Numbered from the stretch's first letter, positions 36,483 through 45,530 are shown. The stretch: 64,000 nucleotides of DNA from Flavobacterium sp. N502536 (GCF_025947345.1 NZ_CP110011.1:558001-622000); one strand, 5' to 3'. Notes: a model not told the origin generated them from the sequence alone. Program-made: numbers and translations.

Positions 36483-37247
36483 ATGAAATTACATCATTTA
36501 CGCAACGCCACTTTAGTTATAGAAACTGAAACCGATGTTATATTGGTCGATCCAATGTTAGGGAAAAGAAAAACGATTCCGCCCTTCACCATTTTTCGTT
36601 ATAAACCTAAAAGAAACCCGTTAGTTGCCCTGCCTAAAAACAGCAGAGATATTTTGAGCAAGGTAACAATTTGCCTCATTACGCATTTGCACCCCGATCA
36701 TATCGACAAAGCAGGCGAGATTTTTTTAAGACGAAAAAGCATTCCTGTTGTTTGCAGCAGTAAAGACGAAGCTGCTTTATCAAAAAGAGGATTGAACATC
36801 ATACAGACCTTAAATTATTGGGATCCTCAGGAATTTCTCGGAGGTAAAATCACAGGAATTCCGGCCATTCACGGTTACGGGTTTGTTGCTAAATTAATGG
36901 GAAATGTAATGGGTTTTCATATCGAATTACCCGCTCAAAAATCGGTTTACATCAGCTCTGACACCATTTTTACAGAACATGTACAAAAAGTACTGATTGA
37001 ATTTAAACCCGATATTTCGGTTGTAGCCTGCGGAACGGCAAGGTTAGATATTGGCCAGCCCCTATTGATGCGAATGAACGACATACTAAAATTTGCAGCG
37101 CTTGCACCCGGAAAAGTTTTCGCCAATCACTTAGAGGCTTTAAATCATTGCCCTACTACTAGAACCGAATTAAAACAGGCTCTTTCTGACAATGATCTTC
37201 TGGACAAAGTTTCGATCCCAAATGACGGAACTAGTGTAGAATACTAA
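36483..37247 (+). CDS. MBL-fold metal-dependent hydrolase (UlaG-like)
   Basis: A 254-residue protein. THLHPDHID (His68, His70, Asp72, His73) is the zinc-binding signature of the metallo-beta-lactamase fold. Other ligands are probably in IPAIHGYG, VYISSDTIF and FANHLEALNHC. The N-terminal MKLHHLRNATLVIETETDVILVDPMLG is typical of the UlaG/YhfI-like group, often lactonases or phosphodiesterases. Substrate unknown. No signal peptide, so cytoplasmic. It lies 60 bp after the response regulator and may be a read-through gene; convergent with the radical SAM gene, ends 23 bp apart. Confidence 0.85.
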   Translation: MKLHHLRNATLVIETETDVILVDPMLGKRKTIPPFTIFRYKPKRNPLVALPKNSRDILSKVTICLITHLHPDHIDKAGEIFLRRKSIPVVCSSKDEAALSKRGLNIIQTLNYWDPQEFLGGKITGIPAIHGYGFVAKLMGNVMGFHIELPAQKSVYISSDTIFTEHVQKVLIEFKPDISVVACGTARLDIGQPLLMRMNDILKFAALAPGKVFANHLEALNHCPTTRTELKQALSDNDLLDKVSIPNDGTSVEY

Positions 37248-37270
37248 TATTATGTTTACCCTTTTTCGAA

Positions 37271-39493
37271 TTATAAAACCAATAACCCGAATTCGCGTAA
37301 AGTATTAACTGGCTTAGAATACCAAAACAATTCGAAATCATCCAAATGGGTCTCAAAGTCATTTTTCACTTCCTGAAAAGTGTAATTTTTGCTGTTCGAA
37401 ATGGCAATTTTACTTAAAATTTCAACCAGCCATTCGCCTTCCTCTTTATTCGTCTGAATGTTGAAACTTTCTTTTTTATCGTGAAAAGTGAACCCCATCA
37501 TTTCCCAGGTTCTTCCTTTTTTAGATTTGGTAAAAGCCTCCACAAAAGGTTTTCCGCCTAACCAAACTACTTTGGCATTGGGTTTTGTATTAAAATCATT
37601 TCCTTCTTCAAGGGCATTAAAAATAAAATCCGGGTCTATTTTTGTTTTCGGAATTTTAAAATCAAACCAATCCTGCAATTCATAATCAAAGCAGATGCCA
37701 TGCATGAAATTAAAGAGTGACTTCTTTAATCCAAAACTAAATTTATCGTGATTAATCCCTGTAGAATCGGTATAATCGATATCATTATTCGCAAAAGTTC
37801 CTATTGCTTCCGTCGTTTTGGTAACACCAAATTTTTCCGGATACAATCCAACCGGACTATGAGCTGTCATGGCAAATTGATGCCAAAATCCCGACTGCAG
37901 GATTCCTGCCTCAAACAGCTGACGTACCATTTCGAGACTATCGACCGTTTCCTGAACCGTTTGGGTGGGATAGCCATACATCAAATAAGCATGAACCATA
38001 ATTCCGGCTTCGGTAAAATTGCGGGTCACTTTTGCCACCTGCTCTACCGTAACTCCTTTATCAATTAATTTTAGCAATCGGTCAGAAGCCACTTCCAGTC
38101 CACCGGAAACAGCAATACAGCCTGAGGCTTTGAGCAGCAGACACAGATCTTTCGAAAAACTTTTCTCAAATCGAATATTGGTCCACCAGGTTACCGCCAG
38201 TTTTCGACGTAAAATTTCTAACGCCAAAGCACGCATCAAAGCAGGCGGAGCAGCTTCATCGACAAAATGAAAACCATTTTGCCCGGTTTGCTCCATCAAA
38301 TCTTCCATACGATCGCAGAGCAAATTGGCCGCGACCGGTTCGTAAACCTTTATATAATCAAGTGAAATATCACAAAAAGTACATTTTCCCCAATAACAGC
38401 CATGCGCCATGGTCAGTTTATTCCAACGGCCGTCACTCCACATTCTGTGCATTGGATTTACAATTTCGATTACCGAAATGTACTTGTCCAAAGGCAGATC
38501 AGAATAATCCGGAGTACCTACGTAGGCTTGTTTATAATCGTGTTTTAACGAATTATTTTTGTAGACTACTTCTCCATTTTCCAGTAGAAAAGTTCTTTTA
38601 TATAAATTGGAATTTGGATTTTCTAAATTGAATATTAATTCTTCAATTGGAACTTCACCATCATCTAAAGTGATAAAATCAAAGAATTCGAAAACACGGG
38701 CATCAGAGAGCGAACGCAATTCGGTATTCGGAAAACCTCCACCCATCGAAATTTTAACTTCTGGATGATGTTGCTTTATCCATTGGGCACAGCGAAAAGC
38801 ACTGTACAAATTCCCCGGAAAGGGAACAGATATTAGAAAAAAAGTGGGCTTTACCACTTCCATTTTTTCTTTTAAAATAGAAATTAAAATAGAATCAATG
38901 TAGGTTGGTTTCTGCTGTAAGGCTTCGTACAATTCGTCAAACGAATTGGCACTTCGGCCTAAACGCTCTGCATATCGGCTAAAACCAAAATTTTCATCGA
39001 TACATTCTACAATAAAATCAGAGATATCCTCGAGATATAAAGTAGCCAAATGTTTGGCTTTATCCTGCGTCCCCATTGTTCCGAAAGCCCAATCGAGTTC
39101 TTCCAGTTGTGCAAAACGAGAAGCTTCGGGTAAAAAATCTTCCTGACAAATCTGTAAAGCCAAAGTTGGATTTTTTCCCTGCAAAAACTGGATTACAGCA
39201 TCAATTGTTTTGATGTATTCGTCCTGCAAAGCAAAAATACGTTTTGAATTATCGGAAACGTCATCCTTCGACTCCGCTCTGGATGATCTGCTTTCAAAAA
39301 GACGCTCCGAATAAAGAAACAAATCAATTAAACCCTTCTTCGAAAACAATTCCAAAATCACATCGATACCCAAATCAGCCTGAACCGATTCGATATTTTT
39401 GGTATTCAGAAATCCTTTTATATAGGCTGTTGCCGGATACGGTGTATTCAGCTGCGTAAAAGGCGGAGTAACAATGAAGAGTTTCGTTTTCAA
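37271..39493 (-). CDS. B12-binding-type radical SAM protein
   Basis: Start set at TTG 39493 (KTKLFIVTPPFTQLNTPYPA; about 740 residues): the 11 codons before it contain a TATTTTTG promoter box. The N-terminal part and residues about 220-330 (FLISVPFPGNLYSAF, WIKQHHPEVKISMGGGFPN) resemble a cobalamin-binding Rossmann domain, with no DxHxxG Cbl His motif seen. The radical SAM cluster is GCYWGKCTFCDIS (CxxxxCxxC spacing as in CYWGKCTFC), with GGLEVASDRLLKLIDKGVT and YLMYGYPTQTVQETV further on. The reaction is unknown; relatives in the family include methyltransferases and ring-forming enzymes. Convergent with the MBL gene. Confidence 0.85.
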   Translation of the reverse strand: MKTKLFIVTPPFTQLNTPYPATAYIKGFLNTKNIESVQADLGIDVILELFSKKGLIDLFLYSERLFESRSSRAESKDDVSDNSKRIFALQDEYIKTIDAVIQFLQGKNPTLALQICQEDFLPEASRFAQLEELDWAFGTMGTQDKAKHLATLYLEDISDFIVECIDENFGFSRYAERLGRSANSFDELYEALQQKPTYIDSILISILKEKMEVVKPTFFLISVPFPGNLYSAFRCAQWIKQHHPEVKISMGGGFPNTELRSLSDARVFEFFDFITLDDGEVPIEELIFNLENPNSNLYKRTFLLENGEVVYKNNSLKHDYKQAYVGTPDYSDLPLDKYISVIEIVNPMHRMWSDGRWNKLTMAHGCYWGKCTFCDISLDYIKVYEPVAANLLCDRMEDLMEQTGQNGFHFVDEAAPPALMRALALEILRRKLAVTWWTNIRFEKSFSKDLCLLLKASGCIAVSGGLEVASDRLLKLIDKGVTVEQVAKVTRNFTEAGIMVHAYLMYGYPTQTVQETVDSLEMVRQLFEAGILQSGFWHQFAMTAHSPVGLYPEKFGVTKTTEAIGTFANNDIDYTDSTGINHDKFSFGLKKSLFNFMHGICFDYELQDWFDFKIPKTKIDPDFIFNALEEGNDFNTKPNAKVVWLGGKPFVEAFTKSKKGRTWEMMGFTFHDKKESFNIQTNKEEGEWLVEILSKIAISNSKNYTFQEVKNDFETHLDDFELFWYSKPVNTLREFGLLVL

Positions 39494-39512
39494 GACGGCA
39501 TTATTTTTTTTG

Positions 39513-39520
39513 CAAAAATA
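39513..39520 (-). promoter_or_regulatory. -7 promoter element (TATTTTTG) of the radical SAM gene
   Basis: The minus strand reads TATTTTTG 19 bp before the TTG at 39493. It lies inside the longer frame starting 39526 and so decides the start. Confidence 0.55.
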
Positions 39521-39581
39521 CAGCATATTTAGAGACTTTTCAGGAAAAGATTCAACTTGCGCTATTAGTTTTATTGTGTAG

Positions 39582-39683
39582 ATAATAAGGGACTCGAAAT
39601 TTACCTTTCAGACTTTATACTGGTTTACAGCTACACGTTCAAATGGAAAAGAATTCAGAGGACATTTTAGTCTGAAACGATAA
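39582..39683 (+). pseudogene. Relic of a T9SS type B sorted protein (last codons only)
   Basis: From 39582 an open frame reads to a stop at 39681-39683 and ends YWFTATRSNGKEF, then RGHFSLKR. This matches the end of a type B T9SS signal; the intact cargo at 12625-14979 ends YWFDIQFSNGRVV, then KGHFSLKR. Upstream of the YWF the similarity stops and a TAG at 39579 closes the frame. A terminator follows 3 bp after the stop, in the normal place. This is the tail of a lost surface-protein gene. Confidence 0.8.
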
Positions 39684-39685
39684 AT

Positions 39686-39714
39686 AAAAAAGCCCTTTCA
39701 CTGAAGGGCTTTTC
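39686..39714. terminator. Terminator after the T9SS relic
   Basis: AGCCCTT, a 6-nt loop, AAGGGCT, with A-run before and T-run after. Now shared with the convergent hydrolase gene ending at 39725. Confidence 0.85.
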
Positions 39715-39724
39715 TATTTTATAA

Positions 39725-41101
39725 TTATTTTATCTGCGACAAAATCCAACTGGAAATTTCGTCTAACGCAATGGGAGAAAATGTTTGTTCTATTTTCTCA
39801 TATTCATTTGGCGAACCGGTTTTACATTCCTGAAACAAATGATTCATATCGGGCAAAATTTTAGTAGTCACTTTTTTATTCCCTGATTTCAGTAGTGTTT
39901 TTTTTATAACTTCTAAATTCACTTCGGCCGGAACCTGTAAATCTTTGCCTCCGTTAAGCGCTAAAACAGGACATTTTACTTTTTCTAAAACAGAAGCCGG
40001 ATCAATCTTTATAAAATTATAAAACCAAATATTATTGATAAAATCGGCACAGTATTTTGCCATAGCTTCATTTTTGGGACCTGGAAATTTGGACTTGAAA
40101 TAACTCGTAATTTTATTTTTAAAAGTATCGTCAAAAGCAGAAGAAGCTAATAAAATATCATAAGCACCTCTAAAAATCTCCTGACCTTTTTGAATTTCTT
40201 CTTCAGGCATTCCACTTTGTCGTTCAATTAATTCTTTTTGGAGTAAAAGCAACTTGTCCCCTTTAAGTCCGGGACCGGCCAATAAAACAATAAAATCAAT
40301 ATCTCTTGAATTTCCGGCAACGATCGGTGCTATTATTCCGCCTTCACTATGCCCTATCAGGCCAATTTTACTTTTAATAATTTCTTTTCTTGTTTTTAAA
40401 TACTCCACTCCTGCCTGAACATCTTTTGCAAAATCAAATGTTGTTGCACTCGAAAAATCTCCGGTAGATTCACCAACGCCACGGTCATCAAAACGCAAAA
40501 CAGCAATTCCTTTTTTAGTCAAATAATCCGACAATACCAAGAATGTTTTATGCCCTAAGCCTTCTACATCTCTATTTTGTGGTCCACTTCCTGTAATTAG
40601 AATTACCGCCGGAAAGTTTCCTTCCTTTTTAGGCAGAGATAATGTCCCAGCCAGAGTTACATGGGCCGCCTTATTTTCAAATTTCACATCTTCGCTATAA
40701 TACGGATATGGTTTTACAGGCTCCTGAGGTTTCCTGGACACTTCTTTCTGAGTTATTTCTTTTGATAAGTTGATGTCAACTGATTTTTCTGCTTGTGTAA
40801 GCTTTCCCACAATAACATTATTGCTGTTCAAAATTCCTTCATAAGAACCTCTTATAGCAGCAATTTCCAATTTCAAAACAGCATTCTCAAAAGAGGTTTT
40901 TGTAACAGGAATTCCTATTGCTCCCTGATCCGGGCTATCCATTGTAGAAATATATCCCGTTTCTGTTTTAGCAATATGAAAAACAACCCGAAGTTGAGTC
41001 CCCTGTATTTTTAAAAGTCCATTCCATTGCCCTGAAATTTCTTGTCCGTTCATTATATAAGAAACTAAAGCTACTATTAAAGTGAGTATTGTTTTTATCA
41101 T
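39725..41101 (-). CDS. Exported alpha/beta hydrolase
   Basis: A 458-residue protein with a signal peptide (residues 1-19, MNGQEI after a hydrophobic start). The first 130 residues form an extra N-terminal domain (ISGQWNGLLKIQGTQLRVVFHI) found in many bacterial esterases of this kind. The hydrolase core starts about residue 145: VILITGSGPQNRD (oxyanion), nucleophile Ser in IGHSEGGIIAP, the Asp in NGGKDLQVP and the His in PDMNHLFQ. It should hydrolyse an ester or small substrate in the periplasm. It is the last gene of an operon behind sdpR-like and sdpI-like genes, 42 bp after sdpI. Confidence 0.88.
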   Translation of the reverse strand: MIKTILTLIVALVSYIMNGQEISGQWNGLLKIQGTQLRVVFHIAKTETGYISTMDSPDQGAIGIPVTKTSFENAVLKLEIAAIRGSYEGILNSNNVIVGKLTQAEKSVDINLSKEITQKEVSRKPQEPVKPYPYYSEDVKFENKAAHVTLAGTLSLPKKEGNFPAVILITGSGPQNRDVEGLGHKTFLVLSDYLTKKGIAVLRFDDRGVGESTGDFSSATTFDFAKDVQAGVEYLKTRKEIIKSKIGLIGHSEGGIIAPIVAGNSRDIDFIVLLAGPGLKGDKLLLLQKELIERQSGMPEEEIQKGQEIFRGAYDILLASSAFDDTFKNKITSYFKSKFPGPKNEAMAKYCADFINNIWFYNFIKIDPASVLEKVKCPVLALNGGKDLQVPAEVNLEVIKKTLLKSGNKKVTTKILPDMNHLFQECKTGSPNEYEKIEQTFSPIALDEISSWILSQIK

Positions 41102-41143
41102 TTTTATTGAAATAAATAAGATTGCTTTGTTAATGATCGGGAA

Positions 41144-41806
41144 TTACAACTTCCCTTGTTTTTTCTCCAATTGTTTGAATTTGATAAAAGAATACGCTAC
41201 CGGCACGAAAGCTAAAACAATCCCGATTGTGACAAAAGCCTTTGAGAAAACAAAACCTGAAAAAATCAATCCTCCTAAAATGATAATAATCCCACCCACA
41301 AACCAAAGTTTACCTGCAAATGCATGTGTAGCCTTCCAAACTTCCTGACTCTCGAGGGTCCATGGTGTGCGAATTCCAATAAAATAATTGGGCTGAATTA
41401 CTTTAAAATAGTTCCCCAAAACCATAATTAAAATTCCCACCAAAACATAAGTCAAATTTGGATTTGAAACAGACTGATTTTTTGTGACATATAAAAGAAA
41501 TAAAGCCAGTAAAGACATAAACAGAACCATAAAAAACTTCAATTGATAAAACTTTTTCCCCATTAAAGAAAGTCTTTTTTTAGGGTCAAGTAGTGCCGCT
41601 GAAGACATTATTGCATAAGTCAGAACCGGTAATAGAAAAACCAATACAATCAAAAAAGGTTTACTACCCCATCGGTCAATTTCACCGTCCATGTTCCAGT
41701 GAATCGGAACTCTTTCCGGAAGGCTGTTCCAGATAAATACTAAGTATGCATACGGAATCATAACAATTCCAATAATTGGAAGCTCTTTTTTCAATTCTAA
41801 ATTCAT
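41144..41806 (-). CDS. SdpI-family integral membrane protein
   Basis: A 220-residue membrane protein with about six helices: IIGIVMIPYAYLVFIW, PFLIVLVFLLPVLTYAIM, FMVLFMSLLALFLLYV, YVLVGILIMVLGNYF and two at the C-terminus (FVGGIIIILGGLIFSG, FVTIGIVLAFVPVAYSF). The DUF1648 segment SLPERVPIHWNMDGEIDRWGSKP and the motif YFIGIRTPWTLES are family marks. In Bacillus, SdpI protects against the SdpC toxin and binds the SdpR repressor at the membrane. Here it follows an SdpR-like gene by 3 bp, giving the same regulator-first pair, but no SdpC-like gene is present. Confidence 0.9.
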   Translation of the reverse strand: MNLELKKELPIIGIVMIPYAYLVFIWNSLPERVPIHWNMDGEIDRWGSKPFLIVLVFLLPVLTYAIMSSAALLDPKKRLSLMGKKFYQLKFFMVLFMSLLALFLLYVTKNQSVSNPNLTYVLVGILIMVLGNYFKVIQPNYFIGIRTPWTLESQEVWKATHAFAGKLWFVGGIIIILGGLIFSGFVFSKAFVTIGIVLAFVPVAYSFIKFKQLEKKQGKL

Positions 41807-41809
41807 TTT

Positions 41810-42067
41810 TTATTTTTTAAAAGTTAGTATCCATTGCAAAACATCTTCCATAATGGTGGTATTGATGGAGTAGATGATAAATTGCCCTGTTTTTTCAGAA
41901 GTAATTAGATCGGCACGTTTTAAAATATCTAAGTGATGCGAAATACTGGGTTTTGATATATTAAAAGCATCAGCAATTTCTCCGGCAGACAGATCCTTAT
42001 GCTTTAAAAGCTCCAGAATTTCTCTTCGCGTTGCATCGTTAAGGGCTTTAAAAATATCGTTCATCAT
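41810..42067 (-). CDS. ArsR-family repressor (SdpR-like)
   Basis: An 85-residue winged-helix protein: DIFKALNDATRREILELLKHKDLSAGEIADAFNISKPSISHHLDILKRADLITSEKTGQFIIYSINTTIMEDV. The sequence is that of the SdpR subgroup, without the metal-binding cysteines of ArsR/SmtB. It is the first gene of the operon with the sdpI-like gene. In Bacillus, SdpR represses its own operon until SdpI with bound toxin recruits it to the membrane. A 20-bp inverted repeat lies at 42074-42093, 7 bp upstream, a likely autoregulatory operator. Confidence 0.92.
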   Translation of the reverse strand: MMNDIFKALNDATRREILELLKHKDLSAGEIADAFNISKPSISHHLDILKRADLITSEKTGQFIIYSINTTIMEDVLQWILTFKK

Positions 42068-42073
42068 TTATAT

Positions 42074-42093
42074 ATTTAGACAAATATCTAAAT
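42074..42093. promoter_or_regulatory. Inverted repeat ATTTAGA-N6-TCTAAAT, candidate SdpR-like operator
   Basis: ATTTAGA, 6 bp, TCTAAAT is a perfect 7-bp inverted repeat 7 bp before the repressor start codon, covering the expected promoter. Binding by the repressor is inferred from position. Confidence 0.55.
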
Positions 42094-42108
42094 ACTTTTC
42101 TAATTAGC

Positions 42109-42146
42109 AAAAAAAAGAGGCTATAATTTTAAATCATAGCCTCTTT
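42109..42146 (-). terminator. Terminator after the MFS transporter gene
   Basis: GAGGCTAT and ATAGCCTC around an 11-nt loop, T-run on the minus strand, 27 bp after the transporter stop and 42 bp before the sdpR-like start. Confidence 0.88.
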
Positions 42147-42172
42147 AGAGATTTTTATATTTTAATCGGATC

Positions 42173-43450
42173 TTAAAACTGATGTACTTTCTTAGAAACC
42201 ACTAAAAAGGAAACCAACGAAATTATGGCAGCACCGGTCAGATAAAACCCTACGTAACTCAAGCCGTAGGTACTGGCCAGCCAAATGGCAATCATTGGAG
42301 CAAACGCTGCCCCCAGGATTCCCGCCAAATTAAAGGTTAAAGATGCTCCGGAATAACGAACATTTGTTGGAAACAATTCCGAAAGGAAAGTCCCCAGAGG
42401 CCCATAAGTAAATCCCATTAAAGCCATCCCGATACAGGCAAATGTGGTAATTAAAACCATATTTGCGGCGCTCAGAAAATAAGAAAACGAAAATCCGAAA
42501 AGTGCAATAGCAATCGTAGCAATAATTAGCATTTTACGTCGCCCGATCTTATCTGCCACTACTGCCGAAACCGGAATAAGAAGTGCAAAAAACAAAACGG
42601 AGAATAACTGAACCAATAATGCATTTCTTTTGGTAATCCCTAAATCTGAAGTAATCCAGCTTAAAGTAAAAACCGTCATGAGATAAAAAACCAAAAAGGT
42701 GGTAACAGCCGCCAATGTCCCAAAAATCAATTGATTTCGATAAGACTTAGTCAAAGTTAAAAAGGGAACTTTAACTTCTTCCTGTTCTTTTTTAGCATTT
42801 TCGAATGAAGGAGTTTCTGTAATTTTTGTTCGAATATAAAATCCAACCACAACCAAAAGCGAACTTGCTATAAACGGAATTCTCCAGCCATAATCCATAA
42901 AATTTTCATTAGTCATTGTGTCGGTCAGAATTAAAAAAGTTCCTCCCGAAAGCAACAATCCGATGGGAGCACCTAATTGCGGAAACATTCCGTACCAGGC
43001 TCGTTTATCCGGTGGAGCGTTTTCAATCGCCAGTAAAACAGCACCACCCCATTCGCCACCTAAACCTACACCTTGCCCAAATCGACAAAGCATTAGTAAT
43101 AAAGGCGCTGCTACCCCAATACTGGCATAACCTGGTAAAAATCCAATTGCAACTGTTGAAATACCCATCGTTAACAAAGCGGCTACTAAAGTAAATTTGC
43201 GTCCGATTTTATCTCCATAGTGTCCAAAAAACGCGGAACCTAAAGGGCGCGATAAAAAGGCAATTGAAAAAGTAGCTAAAGATTCCAGTGTTGCCATAGT
43301 CGAATCTGAACCGGGAAAAAATAATTGCGGGAAAACCAACACGGCTGCGTTGGCATAAATATAGAAATCAAAAAATTCAATGGTGGTACCAATCAAGGAA
43401 CCAAAAAGAACATGTTTTAAAGAGTTCTTCTGCTTAGGGTTATTTTTCAT
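42173..43450 (-). CDS. MFS transporter, metabolite:H+ symporter (MHS) family
   Basis: A 425-residue transporter with 12 predicted helices. The MHS group is marked by SLIGTTIEFFDFYIYANAA in TM1, SRPLGSAFFGHYGDKIGRK between TM2 and TM3, the FGQGVGLGGEWGGAVLLAIENAPPDKRAW segment of TM4-5 and a long middle loop. Known members carry proline/betaine (ProP), citrate, alpha-ketoglutarate or shikimate with protons. The solute cannot be told from sequence. It has its own promoter box and terminator, with a leader of about 75 bp. Confidence 0.92.
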   Translation of the reverse strand: MKNNPKQKNSLKHVLFGSLIGTTIEFFDFYIYANAAVLVFPQLFFPGSDSTMATLESLATFSIAFLSRPLGSAFFGHYGDKIGRKFTLVAALLTMGISTVAIGFLPGYASIGVAAPLLLMLCRFGQGVGLGGEWGGAVLLAIENAPPDKRAWYGMFPQLGAPIGLLLSGGTFLILTDTMTNENFMDYGWRIPFIASSLLVVVGFYIRTKITETPSFENAKKEQEEVKVPFLTLTKSYRNQLIFGTLAAVTTFLVFYLMTVFTLSWITSDLGITKRNALLVQLFSVLFFALLIPVSAVVADKIGRRKMLIIATIAIALFGFSFSYFLSAANMVLITTFACIGMALMGFTYGPLGTFLSELFPTNVRYSGASLTFNLAGILGAAFAPMIAIWLASTYGLSYVGFYLTGAAIISLVSFLVVSKKVHQF

Positions 43451-43530
43451 CTGGCTTTGCTATCGTTTTTCTTATAAATACTGCTACAAAAAATGAATCT
43501 CCTCATTTTTACACAACAAATATTTGTCTG

Positions 43531-43538
43531 CAAAAATA
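43531..43538 (-). promoter_or_regulatory. -7 promoter element (TATTTTTG) of the MFS gene
   Basis: The minus strand reads TATTTTTG 80 bp before the ATG at 43450. The rest of the 344-bp gap to bshC is AT-rich with no gene seen; TAAATTTA at 43761-43768 is a near match before bshC. Confidence 0.45.
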
Positions 43539-43794
43539 GAATTTCATTATTAAAAACTCATTCTTTAGAACAATAGTTTTACATTAGTCCTAAAGTTTTA
43601 ACAAAAACAACAAATCAAACATTTTACCGCTTCACAAAAAATTTCCTACTCTTTTCAAATCGAAACAAAATTAAAATACTGATTTACAATTACTTAAATC
43701 ATACTTCAAAAATCAAGTCTTAAGCATTCGTTAAAAAAAGTTTTAAGTATATATTTTGATTAAATTTACAGCTATCAAAAGTAAATCTAAAATT

Positions 43795-45384
43795 ATGCCC
43801 ACCGACTGTATCAGCTACCAAAACTCAGGATATTTCTCTACATTGATACAAGACTATTTAGGTCAAAAAACCGAATTACAATCCCTATACAATCACTTCC
43901 CTACGCTTGAAAATTTTGAAAAGCAAATCAGTGAAAAACAAGCCAATTTTGACCATGCAAACCGCGTACCCCTTGTTGAGACGTTAAAAAAGCAGTATCA
44001 GCATATTGAAATTTCAAATTCAACGAAAGAGAATATTGAGCTTTTAGCACTCCCAAATACTTTTACCATTACAACCGGGCATCAGTTAAACCTGTTTAGC
44101 GGCCCGCTGTATTTTTTATATAAAATCATTTCGACAATAAACCTGACTACAGAATTAAAATCAAAATACCCCGCTCATAATTTTGTTCCCGTTTATTGGA
44201 TGGCAACGGAGGATCATGATTTTGAAGAGATTAATTATTTTAATTTTAAAGGAAAGAAGTTTCGATGGAATAAAGAGAGCACAGGACCTGTGGGAAGACT
44301 TTCAACAGAAGGTTTAAAAGACTTTTTAGAAATCTATTCCAAAGAATTAGGTTCGAGTACAAACGCCGGTTTCTTAAAAAAGCTCTTTGAAGAAGCTTAT
44401 TTAAAACATGAAAATCTTGCCGATGCGACACGTTTTCTGGCAAACCGTTTGTTTGACGCTTATGGCCTGGTGATTTTAGATGCCGATGCTGCCGATTTAA
44501 AGCGCGCTTTCATTCCTTACATCAAAGAAGAACTGGAGCAGCAAACGTCTTTCAAAGCTGTTCAGGAAACAATAGCAAAATTAAATAATTATACGATTCA
44601 GGTAAATCCACGCGAAATCAATTTGTTTTATATTGAAGACCAACTGCGCGAACGAATTATTCTGGAGAAAGACCGTTATTTTGTCAACCATACTAAAATT
44701 TCATTTTCGAAAGAGGAAATTTTAAAATTACTGGAAAGTAATCCCGAGAAATTCAGTCCAAATGTAATTATGCGTCCGTTATATCAGGAAATTATTCTGC
44801 CTAACTTATGCTACATTGGCGGAGGCGGGGAAATTGCTTACTGGCTTGAGCTAAAATCATTCTTTGATGCTGTAAACATTACTTTCCCGATGTTATTGGT
44901 TCGTAATTCAGTGCTTTTAAGCACCGAAAAGCAAGCCAAAAAAGCGGATCAGCTTGGTCTTCAGTGGAAAGATTTGTTTACTAAGCCTGCTGATTTAGTC
45001 AATGCCGTTACGCACAAACTATCTGCTTTTCCAATTGATTTAACGCCTCAGAAAGAAACGCTGGTAAAACAATTTGAATATCTTTACGAATTAGCGCAAC
45101 AAACGGATAAATCCTTTAGCGGAGCTGTAAAAGCTCAGGAAGTTAAACAGAAGAAAGGCCTGGACAATCTGGAAAAAAGATTACTAAAAGCACAAAAACG
45201 AAAACTGGATTCTAAAATACAACGTGTTGTTGATTTGCAATGCGAACTATTTCCAAATCAGAGTTTACAGGAACGTCAGACTAATTTTTCAGAATTTTAT
45301 CTCGAAAAAGGCGACCAATTAATTCCGCTTTTAGTACAAAACTTAAAACCTTTAGAAACTAATTTTAATATTATCACGATATAA
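43795..45384 (+). CDS. bshC: Bacillithiol biosynthesis cysteine-adding enzyme BshC
   Basis: Start at ATG 43795 (529 residues, MPTDCISYQNSGYFSTL); 13 extra N-terminal codons of the open frame lack homology to the family. BshC adds Cys to GlcN-malate in the last step of bacillithiol synthesis. The family is marked by TITTGHQLNLFSGPLYFLYKI, VYWMATEDHDFEEINYF, PNVIMRPLYQEIILPNLCYIGGGGEIAYWLELKSFF and a C-terminal coiled coil. The nucleotide-binding like fold and IGGGGE motif are family hallmarks. Bacillithiol is the low-molecular-weight thiol of many flavobacteria; the partner genes bshA/bshB are not in this window. Confidence 0.95.
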   Translation: MPTDCISYQNSGYFSTLIQDYLGQKTELQSLYNHFPTLENFEKQISEKQANFDHANRVPLVETLKKQYQHIEISNSTKENIELLALPNTFTITTGHQLNLFSGPLYFLYKIISTINLTTELKSKYPAHNFVPVYWMATEDHDFEEINYFNFKGKKFRWNKESTGPVGRLSTEGLKDFLEIYSKELGSSTNAGFLKKLFEEAYLKHENLADATRFLANRLFDAYGLVILDADAADLKRAFIPYIKEELEQQTSFKAVQETIAKLNNYTIQVNPREINLFYIEDQLRERIILEKDRYFVNHTKISFSKEEILKLLESNPEKFSPNVIMRPLYQEIILPNLCYIGGGGEIAYWLELKSFFDAVNITFPMLLVRNSVLLSTEKQAKKADQLGLQWKDLFTKPADLVNAVTHKLSAFPIDLTPQKETLVKQFEYLYELAQQTDKSFSGAVKAQEVKQKKGLDNLEKRLLKAQKRKLDSKIQRVVDLQCELFPNQSLQERQTNFSEFYLEKGDQLIPLLVQNLKPLETNFNIITI

Positions 45385-45395
45385 AAAACAATCTC

Positions 45396-45422
45396 CGATT
45401 TAAAGTTTTCCGCTTTAAATCG
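45396..45422. repeat. Inverted repeat CGATTTAAAG-N7-CTTTAAATCG
   Basis: Perfect 10-bp arms 12 bp after the bshC stop. No T-run follows, so it is not a canonical terminator, though it may fold in RNA. Confidence 0.5.
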
Positions 45423-45530
45423 TAACAAAAAAGTAATAGTCATCAGAATAAATAACCGCCTCTTCTGAAATTATTGCGGCTCTAACCAAATAGTAACCTT
45501 TTAAAAAAAATTAACCTATTTACCAAAATT

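Noticed and set aside
45396..45422. Intrinsic terminator after bshC
   Set aside because: The stem is perfect but no T-run follows; kept only as an inverted repeat.
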